Shown piece by piece: positions 1 to 8,796 of a stretch of DNA of 61,001 nucleotides. This DNA comes from Acidimicrobiia bacterium. GTDB taxonomy: Bacteria; Actinomycetota; Acidimicrobiia; Acidimicrobiales; Aldehydirespiratoraceae. Made by a program: the position numbers and the translations under genes. The stretch is taken from assembly GCA_022820805.1 (NCBI GenBank), contig JAJEEV010000052.1, positions 1-61,001 of the forward strand. The letters run 5' to 3'. A model generated the notes under the pieces. It was not told where the DNA came from. It saw only the letters and a program-made list of their open reading frames with translations, and did no database searches. How positions within the stretch are numbered: position 1 is the stretch's first letter; the number at the start of each line of letters is the position of its first letter.

Positions 1-54
1 CTCGCCACCCGCCGGCCTCGCCACCCGCCGGCCTCGCCACCCGCCGGCCTCGCC
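1..54. repeat. 16-bp tandem repeat, about 3.4 copies
   Basis: The unit ctcgccacccgccggc is repeated three times without change, followed by six bases of a fourth copy. It starts at the window edge, so the array may extend further upstream. I see no gene in it. Its function is unknown. Confidence 0.85.
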
Positions 55-113
55 GGTCACCACGGCTGCGTGGTTTGTGCTGCCAGATCGCGGCTGTGGG
101 TTGTGGCCGTCGG

Positions 114-160
114 GAACTGGCAGCGTTTTGCACGGTGGGCGTGCGTTGTGCTGCCAGTTC
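114..160. repeat. REP-like hairpin upstream of murF
   Basis: GAACTGGCAGC (114-124) is perfectly complementary in reverse to GCTGCCAGTTC (150-160). The loop holds a second short stem (GCACG/CGTGC). A partial direct copy of the right arm, tgctgccagatcgcggctg, lies at about 79-97. A closely similar hairpin occurs at 33331-33377 between two convergent genes, so this looks like a small interspersed palindromic repeat family. It may end transcription of the upstream gene or affect murF expression, but that is inference. Confidence 0.6.
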
Positions 161-186
161 GCGGCTGGGCGTGTCACACTCGCGCC

Positions 187-1542
187 GTGCGCTTGACGCT
201 GGCGGAGATCGCAGCAGCTACCGGTGGTCGCCTGCACGGTGACGGCGCGGTCGTGGTCGACGGCGCCACCCAGGACAGCCGCGACGTGCGGCCCGGGATG
301 CTGTTCGTTCCGCTGGTGGCCGAGCGCGACGGCCACGACTTCATTGCCGACGCAGTGGCGGCGGGGGCACCGGCCTATCTCACTGCCCGCGAACCGGCCG
401 TGTCCGGCGCCGCGGCAGCGCGGGTGGACGACACCATGGAGGCGCTCGCCGCGCTGGGTCGGGCCGCCCGCCGGCGCCTGGGCGCGGTGCCGGTGGTGGG
501 CGTGACCGGATCCGTCGGCAAGACGACCACCAAGGATCTGCTGGCCGCAGTGCTGGGCCGGGACCGCCGGGTGTGGGCCAGCACCCGGTCGTTCAACAAC
601 GAGATCGGGGTGCCGGTCACGCTGCTGTGCGCTCCACAGGGAACCGAGGCGGTGGTGGTCGAGATGGGCTCGCGGGGGTCGGGACACATCGCTGCGTTGT
701 GCCGCACGGCCCGGCCGACCATGGGTGTGGTCACCACCGTCGGCCTGTCCCACACCAGCGAGCTCGGTTCTCTGGCCGCGGTGGTGGCGGCCAAGCAGGA
801 GCTCGTCGAGGCGCTTCCCGATGCGGGCGATGGCGGGGTCGCCTTCCTGAATGCCGGTGTGCCCGAAGTGGCCGCCATGGCGTCGAGCACCTGCGCCCGG
901 GTGGTCACGTTCGGCCACGGCGGGGAGGTGAGCGCCCACGGTGTAGAGCTCGACGACGATCTGACGCCGCGCTTCGGTCTGCAGAGCTCTCACGGGGAGA
1001 TCGACGTGGAGTTGGGGGCACGGGGTGCCCACTCGGTCGACAATGCGCTGGCTGCCGCCGCGGTAGGCCTCGAGCTGGGCGTCTCGCTGGAGGACGTGGC
1101 AGCCGGCCTGTGCCAGCCGACCTTGTCGCCGCTGCGCATGGAGGTCGTGCGGACCGCCTCCGGCGCCCGCCTGCTCAACGACTCCTACAACGCCAACCCG
1201 CTGTCGATGCGGGCCGCCCTCCACTCGCTGGCCGCACTGCCGGCCAAGCGCCGAGTCGCCGTGTTGGGCACCATGGCCGAACTCGGAGAGTTCGCGCCGG
1301 CCGAGCACGCCGCCATAGGCGCCCTGGCCGCAGAACTCGGAGTGCGAGTGATCGCGGTCGACGCGCCGGGATACACCGGGGGCGATGCCGCCGGCACCGA
1401 CGTCGAGGGCATCGAGGACGCCCTGGCCGCGCTGCAGGACCTGGGCGGCCCGGCCGCCGGCGACGCCGTGCTGGTCAAGGGATCCAGAGTCGCCGGCCTC
1501 GAGCGACTGGTGGAGCGGCTCGTCGCCGGCGCCGATGCCTGA
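187..1542 (+). CDS. murF: UDP-N-acetylmuramoyl-tripeptide--D-alanyl-D-alanine ligase (MurF)
   Basis: This cytoplasmic ATP-dependent Mur ligase adds D-Ala-D-Ala to UDP-MurNAc-tripeptide, the last cytoplasmic step in building the peptidoglycan pentapeptide. The 451-residue product has the usual MurF length. An N-terminal substrate domain precedes the ATP loop GVTGSVGKTTTK (about residues 105-116). Next come SFNNEIGVP and EMGSRGSGHI of the central domain, and NDSYNANP (about residue 330), a MurF hallmark at the start of the C-terminal region. I chose GTG at 187 because homology begins with RLTLAEIAAATGG. The reading frame is open back to position 70, but that stretch encodes the hairpin repeat and looks non-coding. 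No clear Shine-Dalgarno sequence precedes the start. No other mur/fts genes follow, so murF is separated from the division cluster here. Confidence 0.93.
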   Translation: MRLTLAEIAAATGGRLHGDGAVVVDGATQDSRDVRPGMLFVPLVAERDGHDFIADAVAAGAPAYLTAREPAVSGAAAARVDDTMEALAALGRAARRRLGAVPVVGVTGSVGKTTTKDLLAAVLGRDRRVWASTRSFNNEIGVPVTLLCAPQGTEAVVVEMGSRGSGHIAALCRTARPTMGVVTTVGLSHTSELGSLAAVVAAKQELVEALPDAGDGGVAFLNAGVPEVAAMASSTCARVVTFGHGGEVSAHGVELDDDLTPRFGLQSSHGEIDVELGARGAHSVDNALAAAAVGLELGVSLEDVAAGLCQPTLSPLRMEVVRTASGARLLNDSYNANPLSMRAALHSLAALPAKRRVAVLGTMAELGEFAPAEHAAIGALAAELGVRVIAVDAPGYTGGDAAGTDVEGIEDALAALQDLGGPAAGDAVLVKGSRVAGLERLVERLVAGADA

Positions 1543-1610
1543 TTGAATCGGCGGGCACGCCTCTGGGCGCGCAGGCACGCGGCCCCGACACCCACGAAAG
1601 GCACGAGTCA

Positions 1611-3023
1611 ATGGATGTACCCGACTTCAGAACGGTGACGGTGGAGGCCCTTGCGGCCATGGTGCGCGAGCGCGACCTCACAGCCGCGGCCGTCACCGAG
1701 CACGCGCTGGAGCGCATCGAGGCGCTCAACCCCACCCTCAACGCCTTCGTGGCTCTGGACGCCGGCAGGGCGAGGGCGCAGGCCCGGGCGATCGACGGGC
1801 GCCTCGACGCTGGCGACGACGTCGGACCGCTGGCCGGCATCCCGATCGGTGTCAAGGACCTCGCCGACGCGGCCGGGTTCCACACCTCCAAGGGCGCCAT
1901 GTACACCCGCAACGACCCGCCGGCCGCCTCCGACAGCACTGAGGTCGCCCGGATGCGGGCCGCGGGCTGCGTGGTCGTGGGCAAGACCAACACCCCCGAG
2001 CACGGCTGCATGGGCGACACCTACAACCCGAGGTTCGGTCCCACCCTCAATCCCTGGAACATCGAGCGCTCCCCGGGCGGGTCCTCGGGCGGCACGGGCG
2101 CCGCCGTCGCGTCGGGCATGGTCCCGGTGGGCACCGGCTCCGACGGGGGAGGCTCGATCCGGATCCCATCGGCGATCTGCGGACTGTCGGGCATCAAGAC
2201 CACCCACGGCCGGGTGCCGAGCGGCCCGCCGCCGTCGGGGCTGATCGACCTGTCGTGCGTCGGCCCGATGGCCCGGCGGATCAGGGACGTGGCCCTGTGC
2301 CTCGACGCCATGGTCGGTCCCCATCCGGCCGACCTGCGCAGCCTGCCCAAGCCGGAGGTGTCCTGGCGGGCCGCCCTCGACAGTCCCCGGGTGCCGGCCC
2401 GGGTGCTGTGGGCCCCGTCGATCGACGGCGAGCCGGTCGACTCCGAGATCGCCGCGGCATGCGCGGCCGCGGTGGAGCGCCTGGCGGCAGAGGGCGTGGA
2501 GGTCGTCGAGACCGACACCCGGATCGGGGCCGTGCCCGGGGTCTTCCTGCAGCTGTTCTTCGGAGGGCTGATCGGGCCCGCGTTCTGCTCGCTGTACGGC
2601 ACCGACGAGTGGGACAACGTGACCGACGTTCTCGCCGTGATGCTGGAGGACGTCTACGAGCGGGTCACCGTCTCGTCGATCTATGAGGCTCGCCAGCGGG
2701 CCGGCGAGCTGTCGATGGAGCTGGCCGAGGCCATGGAGGGCTACGACGCGCTGTTGATGCCCACGTTGGCGGGCCAGGCTCCCGCCCCGGCCGGGCACGG
2801 CACCATCAACGGCGAGGAGACCCCAAACTGGTTCCGGTTCACGCCCCTGGCCAACCTCACCCGGCGTCCGGCCGGCACGGTCTGCTGCGGCTTCAGTTCC
2901 GAGGGCGTGCCCATCGGCCTGCAGGTGGTGGGCCACCAGCTCGACGACCTGCGAGTACTGGAGACCCTCGCGGTACTGGAGGACCTGCTCAGTCTGAACC
3001 CCATCGCCCCCGACCTGGTGTGA
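1611..3023 (+). CDS. Amidase-signature family hydrolase
   Basis: The 470-residue protein hydrolyses a carboxamide or related C-N bond; the substrate cannot be read from sequence. The Ser-Ser-Lys triad of the amidase-signature family is visible: Lys82 in GIPIGVKDLAD, the serines of SPGGSSGGTG (about 158-159), and Ser182 in GSDGGGSIRIP. Glycine-rich spacing between them is normal. No signal peptide is present, so it acts in the cytoplasm. ATG 1611 is supported by GAAAGG nine bases upstream. The residues that define GatA of the tRNA amidotransferase cannot be confirmed and there is no gatB or gatC neighbour, so a catabolic amidase is more likely. The long upstream extension of the same frame, through murF, is an overlapping shadow. 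Confidence 0.88.
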   Translation: MDVPDFRTVTVEALAAMVRERDLTAAAVTEHALERIEALNPTLNAFVALDAGRARAQARAIDGRLDAGDDVGPLAGIPIGVKDLADAAGFHTSKGAMYTRNDPPAASDSTEVARMRAAGCVVVGKTNTPEHGCMGDTYNPRFGPTLNPWNIERSPGGSSGGTGAAVASGMVPVGTGSDGGGSIRIPSAICGLSGIKTTHGRVPSGPPPSGLIDLSCVGPMARRIRDVALCLDAMVGPHPADLRSLPKPEVSWRAALDSPRVPARVLWAPSIDGEPVDSEIAAACAAAVERLAAEGVEVVETDTRIGAVPGVFLQLFFGGLIGPAFCSLYGTDEWDNVTDVLAVMLEDVYERVTVSSIYEARQRAGELSMELAEAMEGYDALLMPTLAGQAPAPAGHGTINGEETPNWFRFTPLANLTRRPAGTVCCGFSSEGVPIGLQVVGHQLDDLRVLETLAVLEDLLSLNPIAPDLV

Positions 3024-3057
3024 CCCGTTGTCTTGCAAGATTCATCGATAGCGGGTT

Positions 3058-3957
3058 GTGACAGGTCGGCGGTACCGCGCTGGCGGACGCGGTGCCAGGA
3101 CGCTGTCGGGAGGCGAGACGTTCCTGGCGAGCCTGGCGCTGGCGCTTGCCCTACCGGATAGTCAGGCCGAGATGGCCGCCGAAGGAGCTGCCAAGCTGGA
3201 CTCGCTGTTCCTGGACGAGGGCTTCGGCACGCTCGACTCTGATGCGCTTGATGTAGTAACCGCAACCGCGCTCCGGCAGGCCCTTGCCGACAACGGAGAC
3301 GCCACCAAAGCCGAGGGCATGCGGCAGTACATGAAGTCCGAGATGCCCTACCGCGGTGTTCAGACTCCCCTCCTGCGCCGGATTTGCAGGGACCTGTTTG
3401 CTCGTCACCCCATCGAAGAGAAGGACGTCTGGCGCGGGGTCGTCCTGGACCTCTGGAGAAACGCCGAGTACAGGGAGGAACGCTACGCCGCCCTGGAACT
3501 CGCCGGCGCCAAACCCCACGAGCCCTTCCGGACCCTCGACACACTGCCCCTCTGGGAGGAACTGGTCGTCACAGGCGCTTGGTGGGACTACGTCGACGGC
3601 ATCGCCTCCCGCCGACTCCGCGAACTCCTGGAGAGATTCCCCGCTGAAATGGCCCGTGAAGTGCGGTGCTGGAGTCGGGACCCGGACAAGTGGAAACGTC
3701 GCTCCGCCATCATCTGCCAGATCAACCGCAAGGAGCAGACTGACCTCACCCTCCTCTTCGACTGCATCGACCCCAATCTTGCCGACCCCGACTTCTTCAT
3801 CCGCAAGGGCATCGGGTGGGCCCTCCGCTCCCTGGCCTGGACCGACCTCGACACCGTCGAGTCCTACATAGCTCGCAACGAAGGCCGAATCAGCCCGCTA
3901 AGCCGTCGAGAGGCCCTCAAGAACGCCGGAAAGATACGTAGCGGAAGGGGGCGCTAG
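3058..3957 (+). CDS. Chimeric ORF: SbcC C-terminal fragment fused to an AlkD-like DNA glycosylase
   Basis: Residues 1-67 match the C-terminal ATPase lobe of SbcC nucleases, with the ABC signature [19 protein letters not shown] and the Walker B/D-loop [19 protein letters not shown]. At about residue 68 the sequence switches to a DNA-alkylation-repeat (AlkD/HEAT-like) protein: [56 protein letters not shown] and [16 protein letters not shown]. AlkD enzymes remove alkylated purines. The AlkD part has no own start codon at its expected N-terminus; its first ATG is residue 88, which would cut the first helix. It is therefore made either as a fusion or from an inefficient internal start. The SbcC piece lacks Walker A and the coiled coils, so it cannot be a working nuclease. 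A deletion that joined two neighbouring genes is the simplest origin. Confidence 0.72.
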   Translation: MTGRRYRAGGRGARTLSGGETFLASLALALALPDSQAEMAAEGAAKLDSLFLDEGFGTLDSDALDVVTATALRQALADNGDATKAEGMRQYMKSEMPYRGVQTPLLRRICRDLFARHPIEEKDVWRGVVLDLWRNAEYREERYAALELAGAKPHEPFRTLDTLPLWEELVVTGAWWDYVDGIASRRLRELLERFPAEMAREVRCWSRDPDKWKRRSAIICQINRKEQTDLTLLFDCIDPNLADPDFFIRKGIGWALRSLAWTDLDTVESYIARNEGRISPLSRREALKNAGKIRSGRGR

Positions 3958-4050
3958 CCCCGCGAGTCCCGGTTATGTAGATCACTCGCCCGGTCAAGGC
4001 TCGGGGCCCGTAGCCCGTGATTGGGGACGCTGGTAGCCTCGCTTCTTCTC

Positions 4051-4124
4051 GGGCGATTAGCTCAGATGGCTAGAGCGCTGCCTTCACACGGCAGAGGTCA
4101 CTGGTTCGAGTCCAGTATCGCCCA
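4051..4124 (+). tRNA. tRNA-Val (CAC)
   Basis: A full 74-nt cloverleaf is present. The acceptor arms are GGGCGAT and ATCGCCC, the D arm GCTC/GAGC, the anticodon stem CTGCC/GGCAG with loop TTCACAC, and the T arm ACTGG-TTCGAGT-CCAGT, with discriminator A. The anticodon CAC reads GUG valine codons. The 3' end is followed by CC then g, so the full CCA is not encoded. A TAGCCT hexamer lies at 4034-4039 and may be the -10 element. Confidence 0.95.
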
Positions 4125-4183
4125 CCGATACATTCGCTGGGCAGTGATGCCGGTCAGCCGCCACTGCACCATCGGGACGGGAC

Positions 4184-5257
4184 GTGGGTGACTGGCGGGG
4201 CATCCTGGGCTTCGTAGCCGTGATCCTGCTCATGGTGGTCGCGGCGTCGTGGCTGATCCGGGAGACCCCGGACTTCCTGGTCGAGCCGGCGGATGCTCCG
4301 GCCGCCGAGCCTGGCCAGCCGGTCCCGACCGAGCCCGACCCCGGAGCGGACCCGTCCGGTCCCGTCGACGGGGGCGACCCGGACGAGGCCGTCCCACCGC
4401 CGGGCGACGCCGTGGACGAGGCCGCCCCACCGCCGGGGGAAGCCATGGACGCGGCCGCGATCGAGGCCGCCATCGAGCTGGCGCAGACGCCCGCCGAGCC
4501 GATCTCGCTGCCGGAGGCCTGCGAGGGGCTGGGAGGCGTATGGCGGGACGACTCCCGCGGCTGGTGCGAGCTGCCGCTGCCGTCGGCGACCCCGGTGCCG
4601 GACACAGCAGTGCTGCATCCCGCAATGAGCGTGCCATGCCCGCAGCCCCTTGAGAAGATCCTTGAGCAGGTGGTCGCCGACACCATCGGCGGCGAGGAGA
4701 TGCGCATCTACCTGCTGTACCGCAGCGTGGACGAGGACCTCGAGGAGATAGCCGTCAACGAGGAGACGAGCGGCGACCTGAGGCTCATTGTCGACGGACT
4801 CCGACTGGTCGAGGCCGACATGCGCGACCGGGCCGCGCAGCAGCGGTCTTCGCTCGGCATCGAGGGGTTCCTGCCCATGGAGAACGCCCCGGCTCCCGGC
4901 GAGATCGGCTCGGGCTTCGGGATGCGGATCCATCCCGTCACCGGCGTCTGGTCCCAGCACAACGGAGCCGACATTAAGGGCAACACCGGCGATCCGGTGG
5001 TGACCGTTCTCGATGGCGAAGTCATCTCCGCGCGCAACTGCCCGTTTTATGGCAACACTGTGGTCGTGTACCACGGAGCCGGCCTCGCCACGGTCTACGC
5101 CCATCTCGACTCGTTCGCGGTCGGGCCCGACGACGAGGTGGCGGCCGGCCAGTTGCTGGGGGCCATGGGCTCCACCGGGCGGTCCACCGGACCGCACCTT
5201 CACTTCGAGACCCGAGTCGACGGCACCGCGGTGGACCCGGCGCCGTACATGCCATGA
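4184..5257 (+). CDS. Membrane-anchored M23 family metallopeptidase
   Basis: This is a probable cell-wall endopeptidase (LytM/M23 fold) that cuts peptide crosslinks outside the membrane. One N-terminal transmembrane segment (about residues 8-27, GILGFVAVILLMVVAASWLI) is followed by a Pro/Asp/Glu-rich linker with an internally repeated PPPGDAVDEA-type unit. The M23 domain sits at about 245-357. Zinc ligands appear in RIHPVTG, HNGAD and the HxH of GPHLHFE. Catalytic motifs are intact, so it should be an active enzyme, unlike the degenerate EnvC type. It begins 59 bases after tRNA-Val and its stop overlaps the start of the next gene (ATGA), so the two are translationally coupled. GTG 4184 is the only start that keeps the membrane anchor. 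Confidence 0.87.
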   Translation: MGDWRGILGFVAVILLMVVAASWLIRETPDFLVEPADAPAAEPGQPVPTEPDPGADPSGPVDGGDPDEAVPPPGDAVDEAAPPPGEAMDAAAIEAAIELAQTPAEPISLPEACEGLGGVWRDDSRGWCELPLPSATPVPDTAVLHPAMSVPCPQPLEKILEQVVADTIGGEEMRIYLLYRSVDEDLEEIAVNEETSGDLRLIVDGLRLVEADMRDRAAQQRSSLGIEGFLPMENAPAPGEIGSGFGMRIHPVTGVWSQHNGADIKGNTGDPVVTVLDGEVISARNCPFYGNTVVVYHGAGLATVYAHLDSFAVGPDDEVAAGQLLGAMGSTGRSTGPHLHFETRVDGTAVDPAPYMP

Positions 5258-6642
5258 GACCGCCGATCCGCTGGCGGGCCTTGACGGTTGCCGCACTGGC
5301 CGCGGCCGGAATGTGGGCGTGGGCCGACCCGGCTCTCGCGCACGGCGTCGGCGGGCGCCTCGACCTGCCCGTGCCGGCGTGGCAGCTCGCCTGGGCCGCC
5401 TCGTTCGCGGTGGCCGCCTCGTTCGTCGCGCTCGGTGTGTTCTGGGACACGCCGAAGCTCCGGTCCGCGGCGGCCGGCCGCGTGCTCTCGGGGCCGTTCC
5501 AACGGGCCTGCCGGGTGCAGTCGCTGGTGGTCGGGTCCATCGGGCTGCTCGGCCTGGCAGTGCTGCTCTACGCAGGCCTGGCGGGCAACACCAACCCCTC
5601 GGTGAACATCGCGCCGGTGGCGGTCTACATCATCTTCTGGGTCGGGCTCCAGGTGGTGTCGGTCCTGGTCGGCGACGTCTGGTCGCACATGAACCCGTTC
5701 CGGACCCTCGCCGACGGCTCGGCCCGGCTCTGGGCCCGGCTCCGCAGCCGGCCCCTCGGCGACGCCGACCGGGGCGCCGGCAACGAATGGTGGGCAGTGG
5801 GCGCCATATTCGGCTTCGTGTGGCTCGAGCTCGCCTTCCATGACAACACCGAGATCCGGGTGCTGGGCATCTACCTGGCCGCCTACACGGTCGCCATGCT
5901 GGCGGGCGCGGCCGTCTTCGGCAGGGGATGGCTGCGCGACGCCGAGGGGTTCGGCGTGCTGTTCTCGAAGCTGTCGGCCATGGCGCCGCTCCACCGCCGC
6001 GACGGCGCCTTGAGGCTGCGAGCCCCGCTCGCCGGGCTGGCCGCCGAGCCCATCAAGCGGGGCTCGGTGGCGTTCATCCTGGTGGTGCTGGGCTCCACCA
6101 CCTTCGACGGCTTCACCCGCAGCTCGATCTGGCTCGACATCGCGGCCGAGCGCACCGGCTGGGGGTTGACCGCGGTCAACACCGTCGGGCTGGCGTTCAT
6201 CATCTTCGTGGTGGCCGTGCTGTACCGGGCCGCCATCGCGGCGATGGCCGCGCTCACCGGGGAGACCGAGCGGGAGATGTCGGAGGTGTTCGCCCCGTCG
6301 CTGCTGCCGATCGCGGCGGCCTACACGGTGGCCCACTACTTCAGCTACCTGCTGCTGGAGGGCCAGCAGATCATCGCCCTGGTCTCCGATCCCTTCGGCC
6401 GGGGACGCGACTTCTTCGGCACCGCCACCTACCTGGTGGACTTCACGCTGATCTCCACCGACGCCATCGCCTGGGTGCAGACCGCAGCCATCGCCGTGGG
6501 CCATGTGCTGGCCGTCGCGGTCGCCCACGACCGGGCCGTGGAACGCTGGCCGCGCCGGCTGGCGGTGCGCTCGCAGTACCCGATGCTTGCCGTGATGATC
6601 TGCTACACGGTCATCGGTCTGCTGTTGCTGCTCGGCGCCTGA
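5254..6642 (+). CDS. Polytopic integral membrane protein ('fenitrothion hydrolase'-like family)
   Basis: The 462-residue protein has a signal-like N-terminus ending near AHG and about ten further hydrophobic segments spread to the C-terminus (LAVMICYTVIGLLLLLGA). The segment AHGVGGRLDLPVPAWQLAW resembles a family of actinobacterial membrane proteins that databases often label fenitrothion hydrolase. That label rests on little biochemistry and I would not read an organophosphate activity from it. GDVWSHMNPFRT and VAHYFSYLLLEGQQ carry His/Asn residues inside or beside membrane helices that could bind metal. It overlaps the M23 gene by four bases, which suggests a joint envelope role. Confidence 0.65.
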   Translation: MRPPIRWRALTVAALAAAGMWAWADPALAHGVGGRLDLPVPAWQLAWAASFAVAASFVALGVFWDTPKLRSAAAGRVLSGPFQRACRVQSLVVGSIGLLGLAVLLYAGLAGNTNPSVNIAPVAVYIIFWVGLQVVSVLVGDVWSHMNPFRTLADGSARLWARLRSRPLGDADRGAGNEWWAVGAIFGFVWLELAFHDNTEIRVLGIYLAAYTVAMLAGAAVFGRGWLRDAEGFGVLFSKLSAMAPLHRRDGALRLRAPLAGLAAEPIKRGSVAFILVVLGSTTFDGFTRSSIWLDIAAERTGWGLTAVNTVGLAFIIFVVAVLYRAAIAAMAALTGETEREMSEVFAPSLLPIAAAYTVAHYFSYLLLEGQQIIALVSDPFGRGRDFFGTATYLVDFTLISTDAIAWVQTAAIAVGHVLAVAVAHDRAVERWPRRLAVRSQYPMLAVMICYTVIGLLLLLGA

Positions 6643-6674
6643 TCACCATGCGCCCGGCGGACGGCGCGCAGACC

Positions 6675-6680
6675 TAGCAT
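6675..6680 (+). promoter_or_regulatory. -10 hexamer TAGCAT, leaderless promoter
   Basis: TAGCAT ends eight bases before ATG 6689, the spacing expected if transcription starts at the start codon. The same TANNNT-N5-8-start arrangement recurs at about ten genes in this window. Confidence 0.6.
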
Positions 6681-6688
6681 CGAAGGCG

Positions 6689-7141
6689 ATGCCATCCGAG
6701 GTCCTGCAGGCCCCGCTCGTGCTCGAGTACCCGTTCACCCGCTCCACCGGGGCGGTGATCGGAGCGTTTCTCACCGGCCTGCGGGAAGGCGTGATCTGCG
6801 GGGTTCGCCGGGCCGACGGAACCGTGCTGTGCCCTCCCCTGGAGTACGACCCGCTCACCGCCGACCCGCTGACCGAGATGGTGGAGGTGGGCCAGTCGGG
6901 CGAGGTGCTCACCTGGGCCTGGAACGGCGAGCCCAGGCCCATGCAGCCCTTCGACCGTCCCTTCGCCTGGGCGTTGATCCGGCTCGACGGAGCCGACACG
7001 TCGATGCTGCACGCCGTGTTCGCCGGCGGCCCGGCCGACATGTCGACCGGGATGCGGGTCCGGGCGGTGTGGCGAGACGAGCGGGAGGGCCACATAGCCG
7101 ACATCGCCGGCTTCGAACCGGACCCGGCGGGCCACCGCTGA
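6689..7141 (+). CDS. DUF35-type OB-fold protein, first of pair
   Basis: This 150-residue protein resembles the OB-fold half of DUF35/ChsH2-like proteins, which partner thiolase-like or hydratase enzymes in acyl-CoA and steroid side-chain metabolism. The N-terminal zinc-ribbon is degenerate: ICGVRRADGTVLCPP keeps only a remnant of the CxxC...CxxC motif. The C-terminal strands (MSTGMRVRAVW) match the second DUF35 protein encoded next. It probably scaffolds one of the two thiolase-fold proteins downstream, though no catalytic role can be read. Its stop overlaps the next start by one base (TGATG). Confidence 0.68.
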   Translation: MPSEVLQAPLVLEYPFTRSTGAVIGAFLTGLREGVICGVRRADGTVLCPPLEYDPLTADPLTEMVEVGQSGEVLTWAWNGEPRPMQPFDRPFAWALIRLDGADTSMLHAVFAGGPADMSTGMRVRAVWRDEREGHIADIAGFEPDPAGHR

Positions 7142-7722
7142 TGGCCGACGACCCGCTGGCCCCTCCCGCCGCGCTCGCCGGCGATGTGACCGTCCCGGAG
7201 GCGGTTGCCGGCGCGGAACCGGTGCAGAGCGTGTGCACCCCGATCCGTCTCAGCTACACCTACACCCCGGGCAGGGCCCTGTCGCGCTACCTGCGGGCCA
7301 TGGCCGACCGGCGGATCCTGGGGGAGCGCTGCGGTGAAACCGGCCAGGTGTTCGTTCCCCCGCGGGGGGTCAGCCCGCTGGCCGGCACAACCACCGCGGG
7401 AGTCGTGGAGCTGGCCGACACCGGCTATGTCGACTCGTTCAACATCACCAGGGTCCCCATCGAGCGCCGGCCCGATCTCAAGCCGCCCTACTGCAGCGCC
7501 TGGATCGTGCTCGACGGCGCATCGGTGGGGTTCATGGGCCTCGTGATCAACATCGCGCCCGAGGAAGTGCGCATCGGCATGCGGGTGAGGGCGGTCTGGA
7601 AGCCCGACGACGAGCTCGAGACCTCGGCGGCCAACATCCTTGGCTGGGAGCCCACCGGTGAGCCCGACGAGGTGATCGACGACTACGAGCGCCTCGGCCG
7701 AGCCCAGCCGGCTCAGCCATGA
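7141..7722 (+). CDS. DUF35-type OB-fold protein, second of pair
   Basis: This is a 193-residue paralogue of the preceding gene. The zinc-ribbon region reads GERCGETGQVFVPPRGVSPL, so the PPR core of DUF35 is kept but only one of the usual four cysteines remains. The OB-fold half (FMGLVINIAPEEVRIGMRVR) is well conserved. In known ChsH2/Ltp2-like systems such proteins bind and activate a thiolase-superfamily partner; with two DUF35 and two thiolase-like genes in a row, a hetero-oligomer is a fair inference. ATG 7141 is fixed by translational coupling to the preceding gene. Confidence 0.7.
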   Translation: MADDPLAPPAALAGDVTVPEAVAGAEPVQSVCTPIRLSYTYTPGRALSRYLRAMADRRILGERCGETGQVFVPPRGVSPLAGTTTAGVVELADTGYVDSFNITRVPIERRPDLKPPYCSAWIVLDGASVGFMGLVINIAPEEVRIGMRVRAVWKPDDELETSAANILGWEPTGEPDEVIDDYERLGRAQPAQP

Positions 7723-7738
7723 CCGATCGGGGGCGGGC

Positions 7739-8794
7739 GTGATTGACGTCGCGGTGGTGTCGTTCGCCCAGCGCCAGGAGGCCTCCATCCCCGGGGAGTC
7801 GGAGGTGGAGTTCATGGTGCCGCTGATGGAGCAGGCCAAGGCTGCGGTCGGCCTGACCCAGCCCGAGATCGGCTTCACCTGCTCGGGCTCCTCGGACTTC
7901 CTGGCCGGCCAGGCGTTCTCGTTCGTCATGACCATCGACGGCACCGGCCCGGTGCCCCCCATCAGCGAGAGCCACGTCGAGCAGGACGGGGCCTGGGCGC
8001 TCTATGAGGCGTGGGTCAAGATCCAGTGCGGGGGCATCGACACCGCCTTCGTGTACGGCTACGGGAAGTCGTCGCCGGGATCGCTGCGGGACGTGCTGGC
8101 CACCCAGATGGACCCCTACTACGTGTGCCCGCTGTGGCCCGACTCCTATGCGATCGAGGCGCTGGCCGCCCGCCTGATGCTGGAGGGAGGCCATGTCAGC
8201 GAGCGGCGCCTGGCCGAGATCGCGGCCCGGAGCCGCGCCAACGCCGCCTCCAACCCCCATGCGGTGCGGGCCGAGCCCAAGTCGGTGGACGAGATCCTGG
8301 CCGAGGAGCCTGCCGTGGATCCGCTGCGGCCCTCGGACCTGCCCGCGGAGGCCGACGGCGGGTGTGCGGTGGTGCTGGCCGCGGGCGACCGGGCCCGCGA
8401 GCTGTGCGAGCGGCCGGCGTGGATCCGTGGTTTCGACCACCGGGGCGATGCCCACACCCTCGGCGTGCGCGACCTGACCACCTCGATGTCGACCCGGATG
8501 GCCGCGCACCGCGCCGGGGTGGCCGACGACAAGGTGGACCTGGCTGAGCTGTACGGACCGTTCACCACGTCCGAGCACCTGCTGATCGACGCCCTGGGCC
8601 TGGACGAGGACGCCACCGCCATCAACCCGTCCGGGGGTGCGCTGGCCGCGCACACGATGATGGCGTCGGGGCTGATCCGCATCGGCGAGGCCGCGTCGCG
8701 CCTCTGGCGGGGCGACGGCGATCGGGCCGTGGCCCACGCCACATCTGGTCCCTGCCTGCAGCAGAACCTGGTGTGCGTCCTGGAGGGCGACTAG
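7739..8794 (+). CDS. Thiolase-superfamily protein (lipid-transfer/SCP-x type)
   Basis: This 351-residue protein belongs to the nondecarboxylating thiolase-like group often annotated acetyl-CoA acetyltransferase or lipid-transfer protein. Recognisable parts are IGFTCSGSSDFLAGQAF, ISESHVEQDGAWALYEAW, the C-terminal INPSGGALAAHTMMASGLIR and the final HATSGPCLQQN. The canonical thiolase nucleophile context (CGSG) is absent; CSGSS near residue 43 is the nearest candidate. Loss of the nucleophile is typical of members that act as aldolases or as structural partners. It starts with GTG 17 bases after the second DUF35 gene and ends two bases before the next thiolase, so all four form one operon. Confidence 0.72.
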   Translation: MIDVAVVSFAQRQEASIPGESEVEFMVPLMEQAKAAVGLTQPEIGFTCSGSSDFLAGQAFSFVMTIDGTGPVPPISESHVEQDGAWALYEAWVKIQCGGIDTAFVYGYGKSSPGSLRDVLATQMDPYYVCPLWPDSYAIEALAARLMLEGGHVSERRLAEIAARSRANAASNPHAVRAEPKSVDEILAEEPAVDPLRPSDLPAEADGGCAVVLAAGDRARELCERPAWIRGFDHRGDAHTLGVRDLTTSMSTRMAAHRAGVADDKVDLAELYGPFTTSEHLLIDALGLDEDATAINPSGGALAAHTMMASGLIRIGEAASRLWRGDGDRAVAHATSGPCLQQNLVCVLEGD

Positions 8795-8796
8795 CC

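Noticed and set aside
573..3023. An 816-residue open frame running from inside murF into the amidase
   Set aside because: The first ~346 residues are an Arg/Gly-rich shadow of murF; amidase homology and a ribosome-binding site begin at 1611.
5254..6642. Assignment as a true fenitrothion hydrolase
   Set aside because: The name is a database label for this membrane family; no organophosphate hydrolase motif is visible.
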